Below, piece by piece: positions 26,457 to 36,998 of a stretch of DNA of 64,000 bases (its first letter is position 1; each line of letters opens with the position of its first letter). Below the pieces are notes generated by a model. It saw only the letters and a program-made list of their open reading frames with translations, was not told the origin of the DNA and did no database searches. The position numbers and the translations under genes are program-made. The DNA is from Cytophagales bacterium WSM2-2 (GTDB lineage Bacteria; Bacteroidota; Bacteroidia; Cytophagales; Cyclobacteriaceae): assembly GCA_015472025.1 (NCBI GenBank), contig BNHL01000001.1, forward strand, positions 5,134,001 to 5,198,000, read 5' to 3'.

Positions 26457-27596
26457 CTATTTTTTCTTAAGGATAAGAGCTAACCCGATCAATCCTAGAA
26501 CACCTGAAAGCACTGAAGCGGTCAGTACGGCAATCTTGGAACTATCCACAAGTTGAGCATCACTGAAGGCAAGTAACGTGATGAAAATTGACATTGTGAA
26601 ACCTATTCCTGCCAACATACCTATGGTAATGATGTGCTTTAAGGAAATCCCGGAAGGCAATGCACACCAGCCTGCCACAATCCCGATCCATGACAATAAG
26701 AAGATACCCACGGGTTTTCCAATAATCAGTCCAAGGCTGATGCCCAAGCTGTTGGCGGAAGCCAGGTCGTTAAGGAATGTGCCAGGAATGGTAATCGCGG
26801 TGTTAGCTAAAGCGAAAAGTGGCAATACAACAAAAGTCACCGGCTTATGCATTGCATGCTGCAGGATCGTTGAGGGGGCGCTGTGGTCTCCGGTGCGGAA
26901 TGGGATGGCAAATGCCAGCATCACTCCAGAAATAGTCGCATGAATGCCAGAACGGTGCATACAAAACCACATGACACAGCCCAGCACCAAGTAAACCCAA
27001 AGACTATAGACATTCAATCGATTGAGTATGATCATGCCTGCAAAAACAAGAAAGGCGAGTGATAAATAAGTGAGGGAAAAATGCGATGAATAGAAAAGGG
27101 CGATCACCAGAATGGCTCCCAGGTCATCGATTATGGCAAGAGCAGTCAGAAAGATTTTTAAAGACAACGGCACGCGTTTGCCCAACAGTGAAAGAAGGCC
27201 CAAAGAAAAAGCAATGTCCGTGGCCATTGGTATACCGTAGCCGTTTTGTGAAGCCGTGCCTTGATTAAACGAAAAATGAATTATGGCAGGCACCAACATC
27301 CCTCCAAGTGCCGCAAGAACGGGGAGCAACGATTTTTTAAAATTGTTCAATTCACCGGCATAGATTTCCCGTTCAATCTCCAACCCCACTTGCAGGAAGA
27401 AAACTGTCATCAGTCCATCGTTGATCCAGAACTCTACCGGTTTAAAAAAAAGTTGTGTATGCCACAAATGCCCGTATTCCTTATCCAGAAAGGAGTTAGC
27501 AAGAAGCAGCGAAGTGATCGTACAGAGTATGAGAAGTATACCCCCTGCCTTTTCATCCTTGAAAAATGCCCAGGAATGTCTTATCCATGTGCGCAT
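26457..27596 (-). CDS. nhaA: Na+/H+ antiporter NhaA
   Basis: The 379-residue inner-membrane protein has about twelve hydrophobic helices. The adjacent Asp pair essential for ion exchange is present in ALAIIDDLGAILVIAL, with LQVGLEIEREI near the N-terminus and PMATDIAFSLGLL before the Asp pair. It exchanges Na+ for H+ and supports pH and salt homeostasis. Length is normal. It diverges from the gene at 27677. Confidence 0.96.
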   Translation of the reverse strand: MRTWIRHSWAFFKDEKAGGILLILCTITSLLLANSFLDKEYGHLWHTQLFFKPVEFWINDGLMTVFFLQVGLEIEREIYAGELNNFKKSLLPVLAALGGMLVPAIIHFSFNQGTASQNGYGIPMATDIAFSLGLLSLLGKRVPLSLKIFLTALAIIDDLGAILVIALFYSSHFSLTYLSLAFLVFAGMIILNRLNVYSLWVYLVLGCVMWFCMHRSGIHATISGVMLAFAIPFRTGDHSAPSTILQHAMHKPVTFVVLPLFALANTAITIPGTFLNDLASANSLGISLGLIIGKPVGIFLLSWIGIVAGWCALPSGISLKHIITIGMLAGIGFTMSIFITLLAFSDAQLVDSSKIAVLTASVLSGVLGLIGLALILKKK

Positions 27597-27676
27597 ATCA
27601 ATAACAAATAAGGATCAACAACTTTGACGAAAGAGAAATATTGATGAGCATTGTAGTTCTATCCCTCTGATTGGTG

Positions 27677-28978
27677 ATGAAAAAAATCTGTCTGGTTGCT
27701 TTTTCTCTCATTGTTTCATCACATTCATTTTCACAGTTCAAAAATATCAAACTTGCCGAACAAGACGGCATACGATCTCCAATCGAACCTTCCGTTGCCA
27801 TTAACAAGAAGAATACCAAGCACATCGTTGTAGGAACCGCCCCCAATTTTGTTATCGTATCCACTGATGGCGGGGTGAACTGGAGCGCTCAAGAACTGAA
27901 GTCATCACAGGGGGCACAGGGCAATCCGGCAGTGATCTCGAACATGAAGGGACGTCTGTTTTACTTCCACTTGTCACTTCCTGCGTCTAACGTGAGCAAC
28001 GCTTGGCCTGACCGGGTTATATGTCAGACATGGGATGAAGCACAGGAAATCTGGAGTGAAGGGATTGCGCTTGGAAACCCTCCCAAAGAACAAGACCGGC
28101 TTGCGGCTGCTTATTTCCCAAAGAAAAACGATGTCTTCGTAACGTGGACTCAATTCGATAAGCATGGACTTTCAGATGCAGGGTGTCAATCCAACATTTT
28201 ATTCAGTAAGTCACCTAATGGAAACCGGTTTTTAAAACCAGTTCAGATTAACCAGGACGCTGGTGATTGTGGTGGAGAAAATAATACCGCATTGAATGCA
28301 ATGCCTGCCATTGGCCTGGACGGCAAGATATTCGTTACGTGGACCATGAAGGGAAACATCTACATGGACCGATCATACGATGATGGTAGTACCTGGCTGA
28401 ATAACGACCTGTCGATAATGAAGCAAGGTGGAGCAGGTTCACTCAACATACCGGGCATCATGCGAAACAATAGCGCACCAGTGCTGATGATCGACAACAG
28501 TGAGGGGCGTTTTGGCGGAACCATGTACCTGGTGTATGCCGATCAGCAAACCGGACCTGAAGACACGGATATCTGGCTCATGCGCAGCCGTAACCGTGGT
28601 GACATGTGGTCCAAGCCCGTCCGTGTCAACAAAGACGATCCCGGCAGCCACCAGTTTATGCCAGGAATGGCAATCGATCAGACTAACGGCAACATTTACC
28701 TGATCTACTATGACCGAAGAGAGAATGCCGATAGCAAGACCGATGTATATCTCGCGTATTCGAATGATGGTGGAACTAATTTTAGTGAAATAAAAATCAG
28801 TGAGCTTTCATTTGTTCCGGATATCTCCAAAAATCTTGGAAATTATATTGGCATCGATGCTCATGCGGGAATAATCATTCCAGTCTGGACTCGTATGGAT
28901 AACGGGCTAACCAGTATATGGACAACGGTGATACGACAGACCGATTTGCCAAAGGCTCCTGTACCTGCTAAAAAATAA
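27677..28978 (+). CDS. Exported sialidase-like (BNR repeat) protein
   Basis: From the ATG at 27677 the 433-residue protein has a signal peptide (MKKICLVAFSLIVSSHSFS). It then forms a propeller with Asp boxes STDGGVNW, SYDDGSTW, SRNRGDMW and SNDGGTNF. The fold matches exo-alpha-sialidase/glycosyl hydrolase family members, but I cannot confirm the Arg triad and nucleophile Tyr, so activity is uncertain. There is no T9SS sorting domain. It converges directly with the glycosyltransferase gene, with no gap. Confidence 0.85.
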   Translation: MKKICLVAFSLIVSSHSFSQFKNIKLAEQDGIRSPIEPSVAINKKNTKHIVVGTAPNFVIVSTDGGVNWSAQELKSSQGAQGNPAVISNMKGRLFYFHLSLPASNVSNAWPDRVICQTWDEAQEIWSEGIALGNPPKEQDRLAAAYFPKKNDVFVTWTQFDKHGLSDAGCQSNILFSKSPNGNRFLKPVQINQDAGDCGGENNTALNAMPAIGLDGKIFVTWTMKGNIYMDRSYDDGSTWLNNDLSIMKQGGAGSLNIPGIMRNNSAPVLMIDNSEGRFGGTMYLVYADQQTGPEDTDIWLMRSRNRGDMWSKPVRVNKDDPGSHQFMPGMAIDQTNGNIYLIYYDRRENADSKTDVYLAYSNDGGTNFSEIKISELSFVPDISKNLGNYIGIDAHAGIIIPVWTRMDNGLTSIWTTVIRQTDLPKAPVPAKK

Positions 28979-30097
28979 TTACGAGAGGCGCTTCCTGATT
29001 TTTCTCGAAACCGAAGATAAAACAAGAAAGAAGTTGCTAAATGAAACCGGCAGATTCCTCCAATAATTTGGGTTTCGAATAACCAGTGAGCGATAAAAAA
29101 AAATATTTAGCAGATGCTGTATCCGCTTCACCTCTTTTAAATCCTGGGTTTGAAAATCAGAATCTAGCCCCAGTGCTTTTATCCAAAGGCTGATTGTTTC
29201 TTCGAGGCGAAAATGCATTGCCGTTTGAAATGCCCGCGTCCCGATTTCCCTTCGCTCATCAGCATCTTCCAGGAGCTTGAGCGTCTGGATCCACTCTTCA
29301 GAAGTCTTGCAAATAAAACCGTCATCTCCGGAGGTAATTACATGATTGTAAGAAGGAAGTGGCGAGCAAATTACCGGAAGCGACAACGCCATGGATTGAA
29401 GCAAACGATTGGCCGACTTGACACTACTCTCTTCATTGTCAACTGCAACCGGAAGGGCAACAGCGTCTGCATGGCGGAATGTCTCTAAAAAATCGGGAGA
29501 CCATCGGAGTGTCGCATCCCGATGATTAGAAATGGTAATCAATTTCCAGTTACTGAGTCGTTTGTCACGAAACAATTGCTGCAACCATCGTACTTCATTC
29601 CATTTCTGATTGGTATTATCGCCAAACCAGTAGCAATAAAGGTGGCTCCCGGATTTCTTTTCAAGAAAAGGTTTATACAATTCGGGAGCGTCTTCGATGT
29701 AGACTGCTGGCAATTCTTTTTCAGCATAACGGTCGCGCAATGCTCTTGAAGTACAGATAATCTTGCTGGCAACGCTTCCGATTTCTTCTGACAGAGGTAA
29801 GTCGCAGTCAATAAGCACCAGCTGAAGCCCGAGTTCGCGGAAGTAATGCAGCAAAGGCAGGTTAGCCGCCTTTTTTAATTTTTGAAGGATGATAATATCT
29901 CCTTCTGCAACCATAGAAGAGAATTGCCCTCGAATGGTCTCCATAAAAGGGATTTCTTCTTCGGTAAATCGCGGCAGGTAAGCAATGTGCGAACTGAATC
30001 CCCGCTTTAACAACTCATTGTGAACCGCCAAGCCGTGAATCCGTGAACTTGCGGTAAAGACGGGGTTACCGTAAAGAAGCCAGATGACCTTATTCAA
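28979..30097 (-). CDS. Glycosyltransferase (GT-B-like)
   Basis: The 372-residue protein has a two-lobed layout with an N-terminal NPVFTASSRIHGLAVHNELL segment. A C-terminal part (HADAVALPVAVDNEESSVKSAN, then MALSLPVICSPLPSYN and GDDGFIC) resembles the sugar-nucleotide-binding lobe of GT family 4-like enzymes, including the E-x7-E-type position. The substrate is unknown. The start is TTG at 30097, which keeps the conserved VIWLLYGNP beginning. No polysaccharide cluster surrounds it. Confidence 0.75.
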   Translation of the reverse strand: MNKVIWLLYGNPVFTASSRIHGLAVHNELLKRGFSSHIAYLPRFTEEEIPFMETIRGQFSSMVAEGDIIILQKLKKAANLPLLHYFRELGLQLVLIDCDLPLSEEIGSVASKIICTSRALRDRYAEKELPAVYIEDAPELYKPFLEKKSGSHLYCYWFGDNTNQKWNEVRWLQQLFRDKRLSNWKLITISNHRDATLRWSPDFLETFRHADAVALPVAVDNEESSVKSANRLLQSMALSLPVICSPLPSYNHVITSGDDGFICKTSEEWIQTLKLLEDADERREIGTRAFQTAMHFRLEETISLWIKALGLDSDFQTQDLKEVKRIQHLLNIFFYRSLVIRNPNYWRNLPVSFSNFFLVLSSVSRKIRKRLS

Positions 30098-30170
30098 AAT
30101 TTGTAAGTTCTAAGTTCCTGAATTCTGATCCCGAACTTATCACTTTTACCTTAGAATTCTCAACGTTCTT

Positions 30171-30854
30171 TCAGCACTTCTCGCCTACTTCACAGGTTTC
30201 TCCGTCTATTGGTTCATTACCAATTTCAGTGAGAGCATTGACGAAGACGTCCGTGGGCTGCGCCCCTGAGACTCCATATTTATTATTGATGATATAGAAC
30301 GGTACTCCGGAAATACCCCGCTTGTAGTTTAACTGTTCTTCCATTTTTACCTCTGCAGCAAGTGCTGTGCTGTTGAGAAACTGCTCTGTCTCAGCCGCAT
30401 CGAGACCATAGGCCGCAGCAATACCCACCAGGTTCGTTGTTTGAGTGAGGTCAATACCCTTTTCGAAGTACGCACTCATAAGGGCTTCCTTCACCTCTGC
30501 CTGTTTGCCTTTGCTTTTAGCATACGCGATCAGACGATGGGAATTGAGCGTATTAGGCGAAATTTTCTGCTTGCTAAAATCGAACTGGAGTCCCTCTTGC
30601 GCAGCTGTGGCAGCTGTCCGACCAGTGATTTTATCATACTGGTCCTCCCCTCCGAACTTAGCCGATAGGTATTCCTTCTGATCACGGCCTTCCGCCGGCA
30701 TGTCCGGATTTAACTCAAAAGGATGATACTCGACTTCAAACGTAAAATCATTTTTAAGCTTGTCAATTGCTTTTTCAAGCCTGCGTTTACCGATGTAGCA
30801 CCAGGGGCAAACGACATCAGATACTACATCTATTTTGATAACAGGTTTCGCCAT
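30171..30854 (-). CDS. DsbA family oxidoreductase, FrnE-like
   Basis: The 227-residue thioredoxin-fold protein has the active-site motif CPWC in DVVCPWCYIGKRRLE (about residues 14-17) and the cis-Pro loop in GISGVPFYIINNKYGVSGAQ. It lacks a signal peptide, so it belongs to the cytoplasmic FrnE/2-hydroxychromene-2-carboxylate isomerase-like branch. Its C-terminus carries two extra Cys (GETCEVGEKC). It probably acts in thiol redox chemistry. Confidence 0.92.
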   Translation of the reverse strand: MAKPVIKIDVVSDVVCPWCYIGKRRLEKAIDKLKNDFTFEVEYHPFELNPDMPAEGRDQKEYLSAKFGGEDQYDKITGRTAATAAQEGLQFDFSKQKISPNTLNSHRLIAYAKSKGKQAEVKEALMSAYFEKGIDLTQTTNLVGIAAAYGLDAAETEQFLNSTALAAEVKMEEQLNYKRGISGVPFYIINNKYGVSGAQPTDVFVNALTEIGNEPIDGETCEVGEKC

Positions 30855-30941
30855 TATTTCTTGTTTGTATTGAGAACAAAAATAAAGGAATTGAAAGTTC
30901 CACTGCCGTTCAAACGTAATCTCATATCTGTACCTCTAGTC

Positions 30942-30973
30942 TTTGTTCCAGTGCCTTCAGACTTATATCTTTA
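30942..30973 (+). promoter_or_regulatory. Bacteroidota-type promoter for the gene at 30996
   Basis: TTTG (30942-30945) is followed after 20 bp by TATCTTTA (30966-30973), matching the Bacteroidota consensus TTTG / N19-21 / TAnnTTTG except for the last base. The start codon follows 22 bp later. Confidence 0.6.
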
Positions 30974-30995
30974 ATATCCCAACCCCACAAAAAAG

Positions 30996-31988
30996 ATGAA
31001 AAGAATTGTCCTCATCGCATTATTTGCAATCCTGCTCACTAACGCTTTTGCGCAGAACTCTCAGAAGACGTATACCATCAATGATTTTTCCGACCGGTTT
31101 TATGCACGCGTAATTGCTAATGCTGAAGGAAACGGAAGTGCTATCATCCACCGAAAGTCAGACAAATTAATGTTATTCAAAGTCGAAGTCGGGCAAGTTG
31201 ATCTTGAGTCCAAATCGAATTCAACTACAATCCCTTACGCGGATCAGACAATGATAGTCTATGAAGACTTCAACTTCGATGGTGAGAAAGATTTTGCCAT
31301 TCAAGAGTTCATGTCCACCAAGGGGCCGGCTTACCTCGTGTACATTTACGGAGATAACAAATTTAAAGCGGACGCTGAGTATACCCGAATCATTCAAGAG
31401 TCGCAGGGCAGCTATAATCTCAATGCCGCCAACAGAACCATTTCGACCACCAGCAGTGGCGGATGCTGCTCACACTCCTCAGCCGTGTACGAGGTACGCA
31501 CTGATGGTAAGCCATATCCAGTGAAGGAAGAATCAGAGGATATCGTCCCACCGTTCACAATCGTTACCAAGACGGAATGGAAAGCAGGCAAAAAAGTTCA
31601 AACAATAGACAAAACACTGGATCTCGATGATGACCCGATTATGTCGTTTGACCTGAACGGCAACAAGAAAAAAGTAGTGCTTTTCACTACAGGCAATAGT
31701 ACACTGAACTATGCCTTGGTTAAAGAAACCAATAAAGTGGAATTTAATTTCCCGGCAACGCAAGTGGATCGGAATCCGGATTTCACGTTGAGCCCATCAC
31801 GCAACGAGCTCCTCTTCAAAAATACATCTGCTGAATACAAAATATATCAGAAAGTAAATGCTGGCCGCATCGAAGCTGTTGGTATCGTAGTAAAAACAGG
31901 CGGGAAGGAATACGATCTGAAAGGCGACCTGAAAACATTGAAAGGAAGTCTGAAAGGGATTCCTGAAGTGGATAACATGGTCAAATAA
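30996..31988 (+). CDS. Exported protein of unknown function
   Basis: The 330-residue protein has a clear signal peptide ([19 protein letters not shown]). The mature part includes [16 protein letters not shown], a calcium-loop-like Asp pattern seen in VCBS/FG-GAP and XAC2610-like proteins, and a [10 protein letters not shown] segment with two adjacent Cys. I do not recognise a defined family. It stands alone between the FrnE gene and ahcY and has its own promoter. Confidence 0.75.
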   Translation: MKRIVLIALFAILLTNAFAQNSQKTYTINDFSDRFYARVIANAEGNGSAIIHRKSDKLMLFKVEVGQVDLESKSNSTTIPYADQTMIVYEDFNFDGEKDFAIQEFMSTKGPAYLVYIYGDNKFKADAEYTRIIQESQGSYNLNAANRTISTTSSGGCCSHSSAVYEVRTDGKPYPVKEESEDIVPPFTIVTKTEWKAGKKVQTIDKTLDLDDDPIMSFDLNGNKKKVVLFTTGNSTLNYALVKETNKVEFNFPATQVDRNPDFTLSPSRNELLFKNTSAEYKIYQKVNAGRIEAVGIVVKTGGKEYDLKGDLKTLKGSLKGIPEVDNMVK

Positions 31989-32029
31989 ACGGTGGCATTG
32001 AGGTTCATCATCATCTCATTCCTTCTTAT

Positions 32030-32037
32030 TATCTTTG
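32030..32037 (+). promoter_or_regulatory. Promoter -7 box upstream of ahcY
   Basis: TATCTTTG matches TAnnTTTG exactly and ends 28 bp before the ahcY ATG. No clear -33 TTTG is seen at the right distance, so the call rests on the -7 box alone. Confidence 0.4.
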
Positions 32038-32065
32038 CCGCTCTTTAATAATAAACACAATAAAA

Positions 32066-33370
32066 ATGGTAGCTGATAAAACTACGTACAAAGTAAAGGA
32101 CATGTCACTGGCCGCCTGGGGCCGAAAAGAAATTAAGCTTGCTGAAGCTGAAATGCCCGGTCTAATGGCTATTCGCGAAGAATTTGGTGCGAAAAAACCT
32201 TTGAAAGGCGCTCGTATCGCGGGTTGCCTCCACATGACAATCCAGACCGCAGTTTTGATTGAAACATTGAAAGAACTAGGCGCTGAAGTGACCTGGAGCT
32301 CTTGTAATATATTTTCGACCCAGGATCATGCTGCTGCTGCCATTGCTGCTGCGGGGATTCCTGTATACGCCTGGAAAGGAATGAATGAAAAGGAATTCGA
32401 TTGGTGTATTGAGCAAACGCTTCATGCTTTCGAAGGCGGCAAACCTCTGAACATGATCCTTGATGACGGTGGTGACCTGACCAACATGGTGTTGGATCGT
32501 TTCCCTGAACTGGTAGCTGGCATCAAAGGAATCTCTGAAGAGACGACTACCGGTGTTCACCGCCTGATCGAACGTATGCACAACGGTAAACTCCCGTTGC
32601 CTGCGATCAATATCAACGACTCTGTAACGAAATCGAAGTTCGATAACAAATACGGTTGCAAGGAATCTCTCGTGGACGCTATCCGTAGAGCTACCGATGT
32701 AATGATGGCAGGAAAAATTGCCGTGGTTGCCGGATACGGTGATGTAGGTAAGGGTTCTGCAGCATCGCTTCGTGGAGCAGGTGCCCGTGTGATCGTCACT
32801 GAAATCGATCCGATCTGTGCACTTCAGGCGGCCATGGACGGGTTTGCTGTGAAGAGAATGGATGACGCTGTGAAAGAGGCAGATATTATCGTAACCGCTA
32901 CCGGTAACTTCGGCATCGTGCTTGACCGTCATTTTACAAACATGAAAGACAAGGCGATCGTTTGTAACATTGGTCACTTTGATAATGAAATTGACGTGGC
33001 GTGGTTGAAGAAGAACGCCACGCGTGATGAAGTTAAACCTCAGGTTGACTTATATACCATGAAGAGTGGCCGTCAGATCATCTTGTTGGCAGAAGGCCGC
33101 CTCGTGAACCTGGGCTGCGCCACAGGACACCCTTCATTTGTGATGAGTAACTCCTTCACTAATCAAACACTTGCCCAGCTGGAACTCTGGACTAACACCA
33201 GCAAGTACAAAAACGAAGTTTACATGCTACCTAAGCACCTGGATGAAAAAGTAGCTCAATTGCACCTGAAGAAAATCGGTGTTGAATTGGAAACCCTTTC
33301 ATCTGAACAAGCAAAGTATATTGGCGTGGAAGTGAAAGGGCCATTCAAGCCCGACTACTACCGTTATTAA
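32066..33370 (+). CDS. ahcY: Adenosylhomocysteinase
   Basis: The 434-residue NAD-dependent enzyme splits S-adenosylhomocysteine into adenosine and homocysteine and keeps methylation reactions running. It shows [32 protein letters not shown], the NAD-binding loop [19 protein letters not shown] and the conserved C-terminus FKPDYYRY. Length is normal. An intrinsic terminator follows 70 bp downstream. Codon use looks like that of a well-expressed gene. Confidence 0.98.
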   Translation: MVADKTTYKVKDMSLAAWGRKEIKLAEAEMPGLMAIREEFGAKKPLKGARIAGCLHMTIQTAVLIETLKELGAEVTWSSCNIFSTQDHAAAAIAAAGIPVYAWKGMNEKEFDWCIEQTLHAFEGGKPLNMILDDGGDLTNMVLDRFPELVAGIKGISEETTTGVHRLIERMHNGKLPLPAININDSVTKSKFDNKYGCKESLVDAIRRATDVMMAGKIAVVAGYGDVGKGSAASLRGAGARVIVTEIDPICALQAAMDGFAVKRMDDAVKEADIIVTATGNFGIVLDRHFTNMKDKAIVCNIGHFDNEIDVAWLKKNATRDEVKPQVDLYTMKSGRQIILLAEGRLVNLGCATGHPSFVMSNSFTNQTLAQLELWTNTSKYKNEVYMLPKHLDEKVAQLHLKKIGVELETLSSEQAKYIGVEVKGPFKPDYYRY

Positions 33371-33439
33371 CTTATACAAGCTTACTCGAATACTGAGCTT
33401 GTCGAAGTACTTCACTCTCTGCTTGCAAACTAGAGAGTC

Positions 33440-33466
33440 CCCAGGGTGAAAGCCCTGGGTTTTTTA
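33440..33466 (+). terminator. Intrinsic terminator after ahcY
   Basis: CCCAGGG (33440-33446) and CCCTGGG (33453-33459) form a perfect 7-bp stem with a 6-nt loop, followed by a run of T from 33460. It serves the plus strand, i.e. ahcY. Confidence 0.9.
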
Positions 33467-33491
33467 TTTTAGGCCCTTGACAAACCTCAAA

Positions 33492-33839
33492 CTACCCTAC
33501 CCTCTTTGCCTTATATCCCTCTTTGACCAAAGCCTGCACCACTTTATCACGGAGGTCGCCCTGTAAGATGATCTCACCATCCTTTGCAGAACCGCCTACA
33601 CCGCATTTAGTCTTCAACAATTTCGTGAGCGCCTCAAGGTCTCCGGTTTTACCGATGAAGCCAGTAACCAGTGTCACCTGTTTTCCGGCCCGGCCGCTTT
33701 TGTCTAGAATTACTCTAAGGTTCTGTTGTTGCATGGGAGGTGTTTCTGCTTCACTGTTGTCATTATATTCATACTGGAAATCCTGGCTCGTGGAGTAAAC
33801 TACTCCGTCCCGGTTTTTCCATTCATTTTTCTTTGCCAT
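33492..33839 (-). CDS. SUI1/eIF1-like translation factor (YciH)
   Basis: The 115-residue protein ends in a SUI1 domain: LRVILDKSGRAGKQVTLVTG, then KTKCGVGGSAKDGEIILQGD, the typical eIF1 core. The first 40 residues (WKNRDGVVYSTSQDFQY) are typical of bacterial YciH. It is thought to affect the accuracy of translation initiation. It is followed downstream by the convergent ahcY terminator. It lies 6 bp after the J-domain gene on the same strand. Confidence 0.92.
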   Translation of the reverse strand: MAKKNEWKNRDGVVYSTSQDFQYEYNDNSEAETPPMQQQNLRVILDKSGRAGKQVTLVTGFIGKTGDLEALTKLLKTKCGVGGSAKDGEIILQGDLRDKVVQALVKEGYKAKRVG

Positions 33840-33845
33840 ACGAAT

Positions 33846-34634
33846 TTAAAATTTATGAACCTGCAAAAATACCAGTGTCAAAAGCGACAATAAAAAATTA
33901 ACAATCCCAAGGTTAAACCTGAATTCGATTCCTTTCCAGTAAAAGGTACCCAGTAGCGAGGTGATCAATAACAGAAGGGGCGAAAAGATGAAGTTGCCGT
34001 AAGCTGAAATTTCAATCTTGGTTTTGAAGCGAGAAGTTTGATCCTCTAATGTCATGGGAATTGCAAACAACGAAGACCGGTAGATAGCGACCGATCCAGA
34101 CTTGGATAGCTTCCGCGCAGCCGATTTCGAAATATTCACCGACCTCCCATCGCCTAAATCCAATTTGTAAGAACGTCCCTGGTTAGTGGGATCGCCCTTC
34201 ACAATTTGTGTAACAGTCTTGATCGGAGGCAGCGAATAATCTGCAATTATAATCATCGAAAACAGCAGCGACAAACGGGATATCATAAGGGCATATCTCA
34301 GGTTCATCGCCATCATCGTAAGAATCTCCTCGCGATGGCTGGGCTTGCGTGGCCCTGGTTGCGCGCGTGCGCGATAACGCGGATCACGATGCTTTTGCAC
34401 CGGTGGTTCCGGTTCCGAAGTCACAGCACCCTTCAGCATCTGATCGTAGACTGCCTTCCGCAATGGGTCACTCAGGACTTCATAGGCTTCATTGATTTCC
34501 TTGAAAATAGATGCAGCTTCGGGAGATGGGTTTTTGTCAGGATGCAGTTGCTGCGCCATCTTACGATACGCCTGTTTGATCTCCGTATCTGTGGCGTAAA
34601 TATTCAGGCTCAATATGAAATAATAATTTTTCAC
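33846..34634 (-). CDS. J-domain protein with C-terminal membrane segments
   Basis: The 262-residue protein opens with a J domain (residues 1-68): [14 protein letters not shown] carries the HPD tripeptide needed to stimulate DnaK. A Pro/Arg-rich linker and three hydrophobic segments (near 120-135, 215-235 and 240-258) follow, so it should be an inner-membrane-anchored co-chaperone. It is not DnaJ itself: there is no G/F-rich or Zn-binding region. The start is GTG at 34634. It lies between trhO and yciH on the same strand. Confidence 0.88.
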   Translation of the reverse strand: MKNYYFILSLNIYATDTEIKQAYRKMAQQLHPDKNPSPEAASIFKEINEAYEVLSDPLRKAVYDQMLKGAVTSEPEPPVQKHRDPRYRARAQPGPRKPSHREEILTMMAMNLRYALMISRLSLLFSMIIIADYSLPPIKTVTQIVKGDPTNQGRSYKLDLGDGRSVNISKSAARKLSKSGSVAIYRSSLFAIPMTLEDQTSRFKTKIEISAYGNFIFSPLLLLITSLLGTFYWKGIEFRFNLGIVNFLLSLLTLVFLQVHKF

Positions 34635-34649
34635 CGAGCCAACCCGAAA

Positions 34650-35675
34650 TTATTGTTTGAACAGAATCTTCTCTGACCTGCCCTTCTTGAATACCTGGCG
34701 TCCTTTATTAATTCCTTTCCGGATTTCTTTCTGCTGCTCTTCAGGTAATTCAATAATGTTTTTACATTCCTTTGAGCAACACCCGTTGTAGGAATTAGCG
34801 CAGTCCTCACACTGAATGAAAAGCAAATGACAACCGTCATTCTTGCAATTGGTATGTGAGTCGCAGGGTTTGCCGCACTGATGACATACGCTGATAATAT
34901 CATTAGAAATACGCTCACCCAATCGTTCGTCAAATACGAAGTTCTTCCCGATGAATTTATTTTCAAGCCCCTGCTCCTTAACCTGTCTGGCATATTCAAT
35001 AATTCCACCATCCAGCTGAAAAACATTCTTGAACCCAATATGCTTCATCCAGGCGCTCGCCTTCTCACAACGAATACCCCCGGTGCAGTACATCACCACA
35101 TTCTTATCCTTTTTGTCTTGCAGCAACTCTTCCGCGATCTGCAGTTCTTCACGGAAAGTATCAGCATCTGGGCAAATGGCATTTTTGAAACGCCCTACTT
35201 CACTTTCGTAGTGATTGCGCATATCCACAATCACCGTATTCTCATCATCCGTGAGCTTATTGAATTCCTGGGCACTCACATGAACACCACTGTTAGTGAC
35301 ATCAAAGGTCTCGTCATTAAGGCCATCTGCCACAATCTTTTTCCTGACCAGGATTTTCAATTTAAAAAAAGACTTGCCATTATCTTCGATGGCAATATTC
35401 AACCGAATATTCTTTAGAAAGTCAATTTCAAAAAGATGGGTTTTGAACAATTCCAGGTTGGCTTCCGGAACACTTATCTGCGCATTGATTCCTTCGTGAG
35501 CAACATAAATCCGGCCCAGTACACCAATATTATCCAGCGTCCGGTACAAGAGATCTCTAAACGCTGCCGGGTCAGTGATTTTGTGGTACTTATAAAAGGA
35601 AATGGTGATCCTCTTCTCCTTCGACTTGGCGAGCTTCTCCTTCAATTCCTTCCCGTTGGTGCGATTATGCAACAT
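34650..35675 (-). CDS. trhO: tRNA uridine(34) hydroxylase, rhodanese family
   Basis: The 341-residue protein matches TrhO (YceA). An N-terminal acylphosphatase-like domain (ISFYKYHKITDPAAFRDLL, then GRIYVAHEGINAQIS) precedes a rhodanese domain with the active Cys in YCTGGIRCEKASAWM (about residues 195-208). TrhO forms 5-hydroxyuridine at the tRNA wobble position. The C-terminal tail has a Cys-rich cluster (CHQCGKPC, then CEDC and CCSKEC) that probably binds metal. Confidence 0.94.
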   Translation of the reverse strand: MLHNRTNGKELKEKLAKSKEKRITISFYKYHKITDPAAFRDLLYRTLDNIGVLGRIYVAHEGINAQISVPEANLELFKTHLFEIDFLKNIRLNIAIEDNGKSFFKLKILVRKKIVADGLNDETFDVTNSGVHVSAQEFNKLTDDENTVIVDMRNHYESEVGRFKNAICPDADTFREELQIAEELLQDKKDKNVVMYCTGGIRCEKASAWMKHIGFKNVFQLDGGIIEYARQVKEQGLENKFIGKNFVFDERLGERISNDIISVCHQCGKPCDSHTNCKNDGCHLLFIQCEDCANSYNGCCSKECKNIIELPEEQQKEIRKGINKGRQVFKKGRSEKILFKQ

Positions 35676-35726
35676 CTCTAAAAATTCAAACTACAAAGAT
35701 AATCAATTGCTCAAACGGAGACCACT

Positions 35727-36998
35727 TTAACGATTATTTGGGAATTCATTAATCCAGTGAAAGCCAGTATTGGTGAGCTTGAAGTGTTTTTGGAAATCCT
35801 TGAGCTTATCGAATGTAATTGAGGCGGAATCCTTCATGATGGTTCCTTTAAATTGGAATTTTGTGCTATCCAAATGAGTGTAGATAAAATTACATCTCAC
35901 GGTAGTATCCTTACTTCCTATTAACCACATTTTTCGATTAAGAGAATCTTTCGAAATTGTAAAACGGACCGTGCTGTCGTTCATGAGCGTAACCGTGGCA
36001 TATTGGTTAAAAATAATGCTCATGCGTTTCCAGTTTTTATCCACCGGTTTTCCGGAGTTAGATGTAAATTTTTTAACAACGTAGTAACCATCGAATTCAC
36101 CTTTGCCAAAGTTGGCGTACTGTCTTTGGTAACCCATTACTTCATAGGCTCCGTAAAACAAAGCATACCCGATCAGTAAAAATTTAAAACTGAGACCAAC
36201 AATGCGTATCCATCGTTTTGGAAATGAAGGCAAGGGAATGACCTCCAACCTTACACTATCACCTTTCGCAAAGAATTTCCACAGAGCCTTAGCATCGTGC
36301 AGCAACAAGAGTAGCGTCATGAGCACCAGGTGGGTGGAGAGAATTTTTACCGGCACATCATAGAAATAATTAACGGCCATCACATTGGCTGTTGTCATCA
36401 GGGTAATGATTGCCCCGATGGTCATCGTGCGCCTGACCAAAAGCAAAACAGCAGCAACCTCTGCAATACCCATAAAAAGATTATACCCGGTGGAAAATCC
36501 GAGGAAAGTCCAGGCAAGCCCCATTGGAGTAGAGTCCCCATACATTTGCGTAAGCCGATACACATTAGGGTCCGGAAATTGTACCTTGATTACTTTGTAC
36601 AGGCCGTAGTTGATCAGCATAAGCCCAACGTAAAACCGGACCGCTACTGTAAGCCAATAATAAAGTCTTTGATAATTTTCACGATGGCGATCCAGGATAG
36701 ACCATATAATTGCAGAACCCATAGCTCCCACCAGGCAGCAAAGAACAATTACATAGTCATAGGTAGTGTCACCACTTCCATTGGTAAACGTGGTGATCTC
36801 GTAGGATAACCGAATGATATTTTTTCCAATCCATGGAATGAAAATATGGAGACCTTCAGTGGGGTATTTCATCACCCAGTCCCACAACGGAAATGCCCCG
36901 TTATTTTCGAAAATAATGAAAAGGGTGAAGTAGGTAAAAGCGAAACGAAATAGGATTTTTTGTATAAGCGGCCACCGGCCGACAGAGAGGTCAGTCAT
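35727..36998 (-). CDS. DoxX-like membrane protein with a C-terminal soluble domain
   Basis: The 423-residue protein has about eight hydrophobic helices in the first 290 residues. A four-helix DoxX-like unit is visible (VRFYVGLMLINYGLYKV, then MGIAEVAAVLLL and LILLHDAKALW-type sequence). A beta-rich C-terminal domain of about 130 residues (ATVTLMNDSTVRFTISKD) probably lies outside the membrane. The function is unknown. The nearest same-strand gene upstream is 49 bp away. Confidence 0.75.
   Translation of the reverse strand: MTDLSVGRWPLIQKILFRFAFTYFTLFIIFENNGAFPLWDWVMKYPTEGLHIFIPWIGKNIIRLSYEITTFTNGSGDTTYDYVIVLCCLVGAMGSAIIWSILDRHRENYQRLYYWLTVAVRFYVGLMLINYGLYKVIKVQFPDPNVYRLTQMYGDSTPMGLAWTFLGFSTGYNLFMGIAEVAAVLLLVRRTMTIGAIITLMTTANVMAVNYFYDVPVKILSTHLVLMTLLLLLHDAKALWKFFAKGDSVRLEVIPLPSFPKRWIRIVGLSFKFLLIGYALFYGAYEVMGYQRQYANFGKGEFDGYYVVKKFTSNSGKPVDKNWKRMSIIFNQYATVTLMNDSTVRFTISKDSLNRKMWLIGSKDTTVRCNFIYTHLDSTKFQFKGTIMKDSASITFDKLKDFQKHFKLTNTGFHWINEFPNNR

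Noticed and set aside
32276..32977. Minus-strand open frame of 233 residues inside ahcY
   Set aside because: Antisense shadow of a highly conserved, well-expressed gene.
34881..35417. Plus-strand open frame of 178 residues inside trhO
   Set aside because: Antisense shadow; trhO is complete with its active-site Cys.
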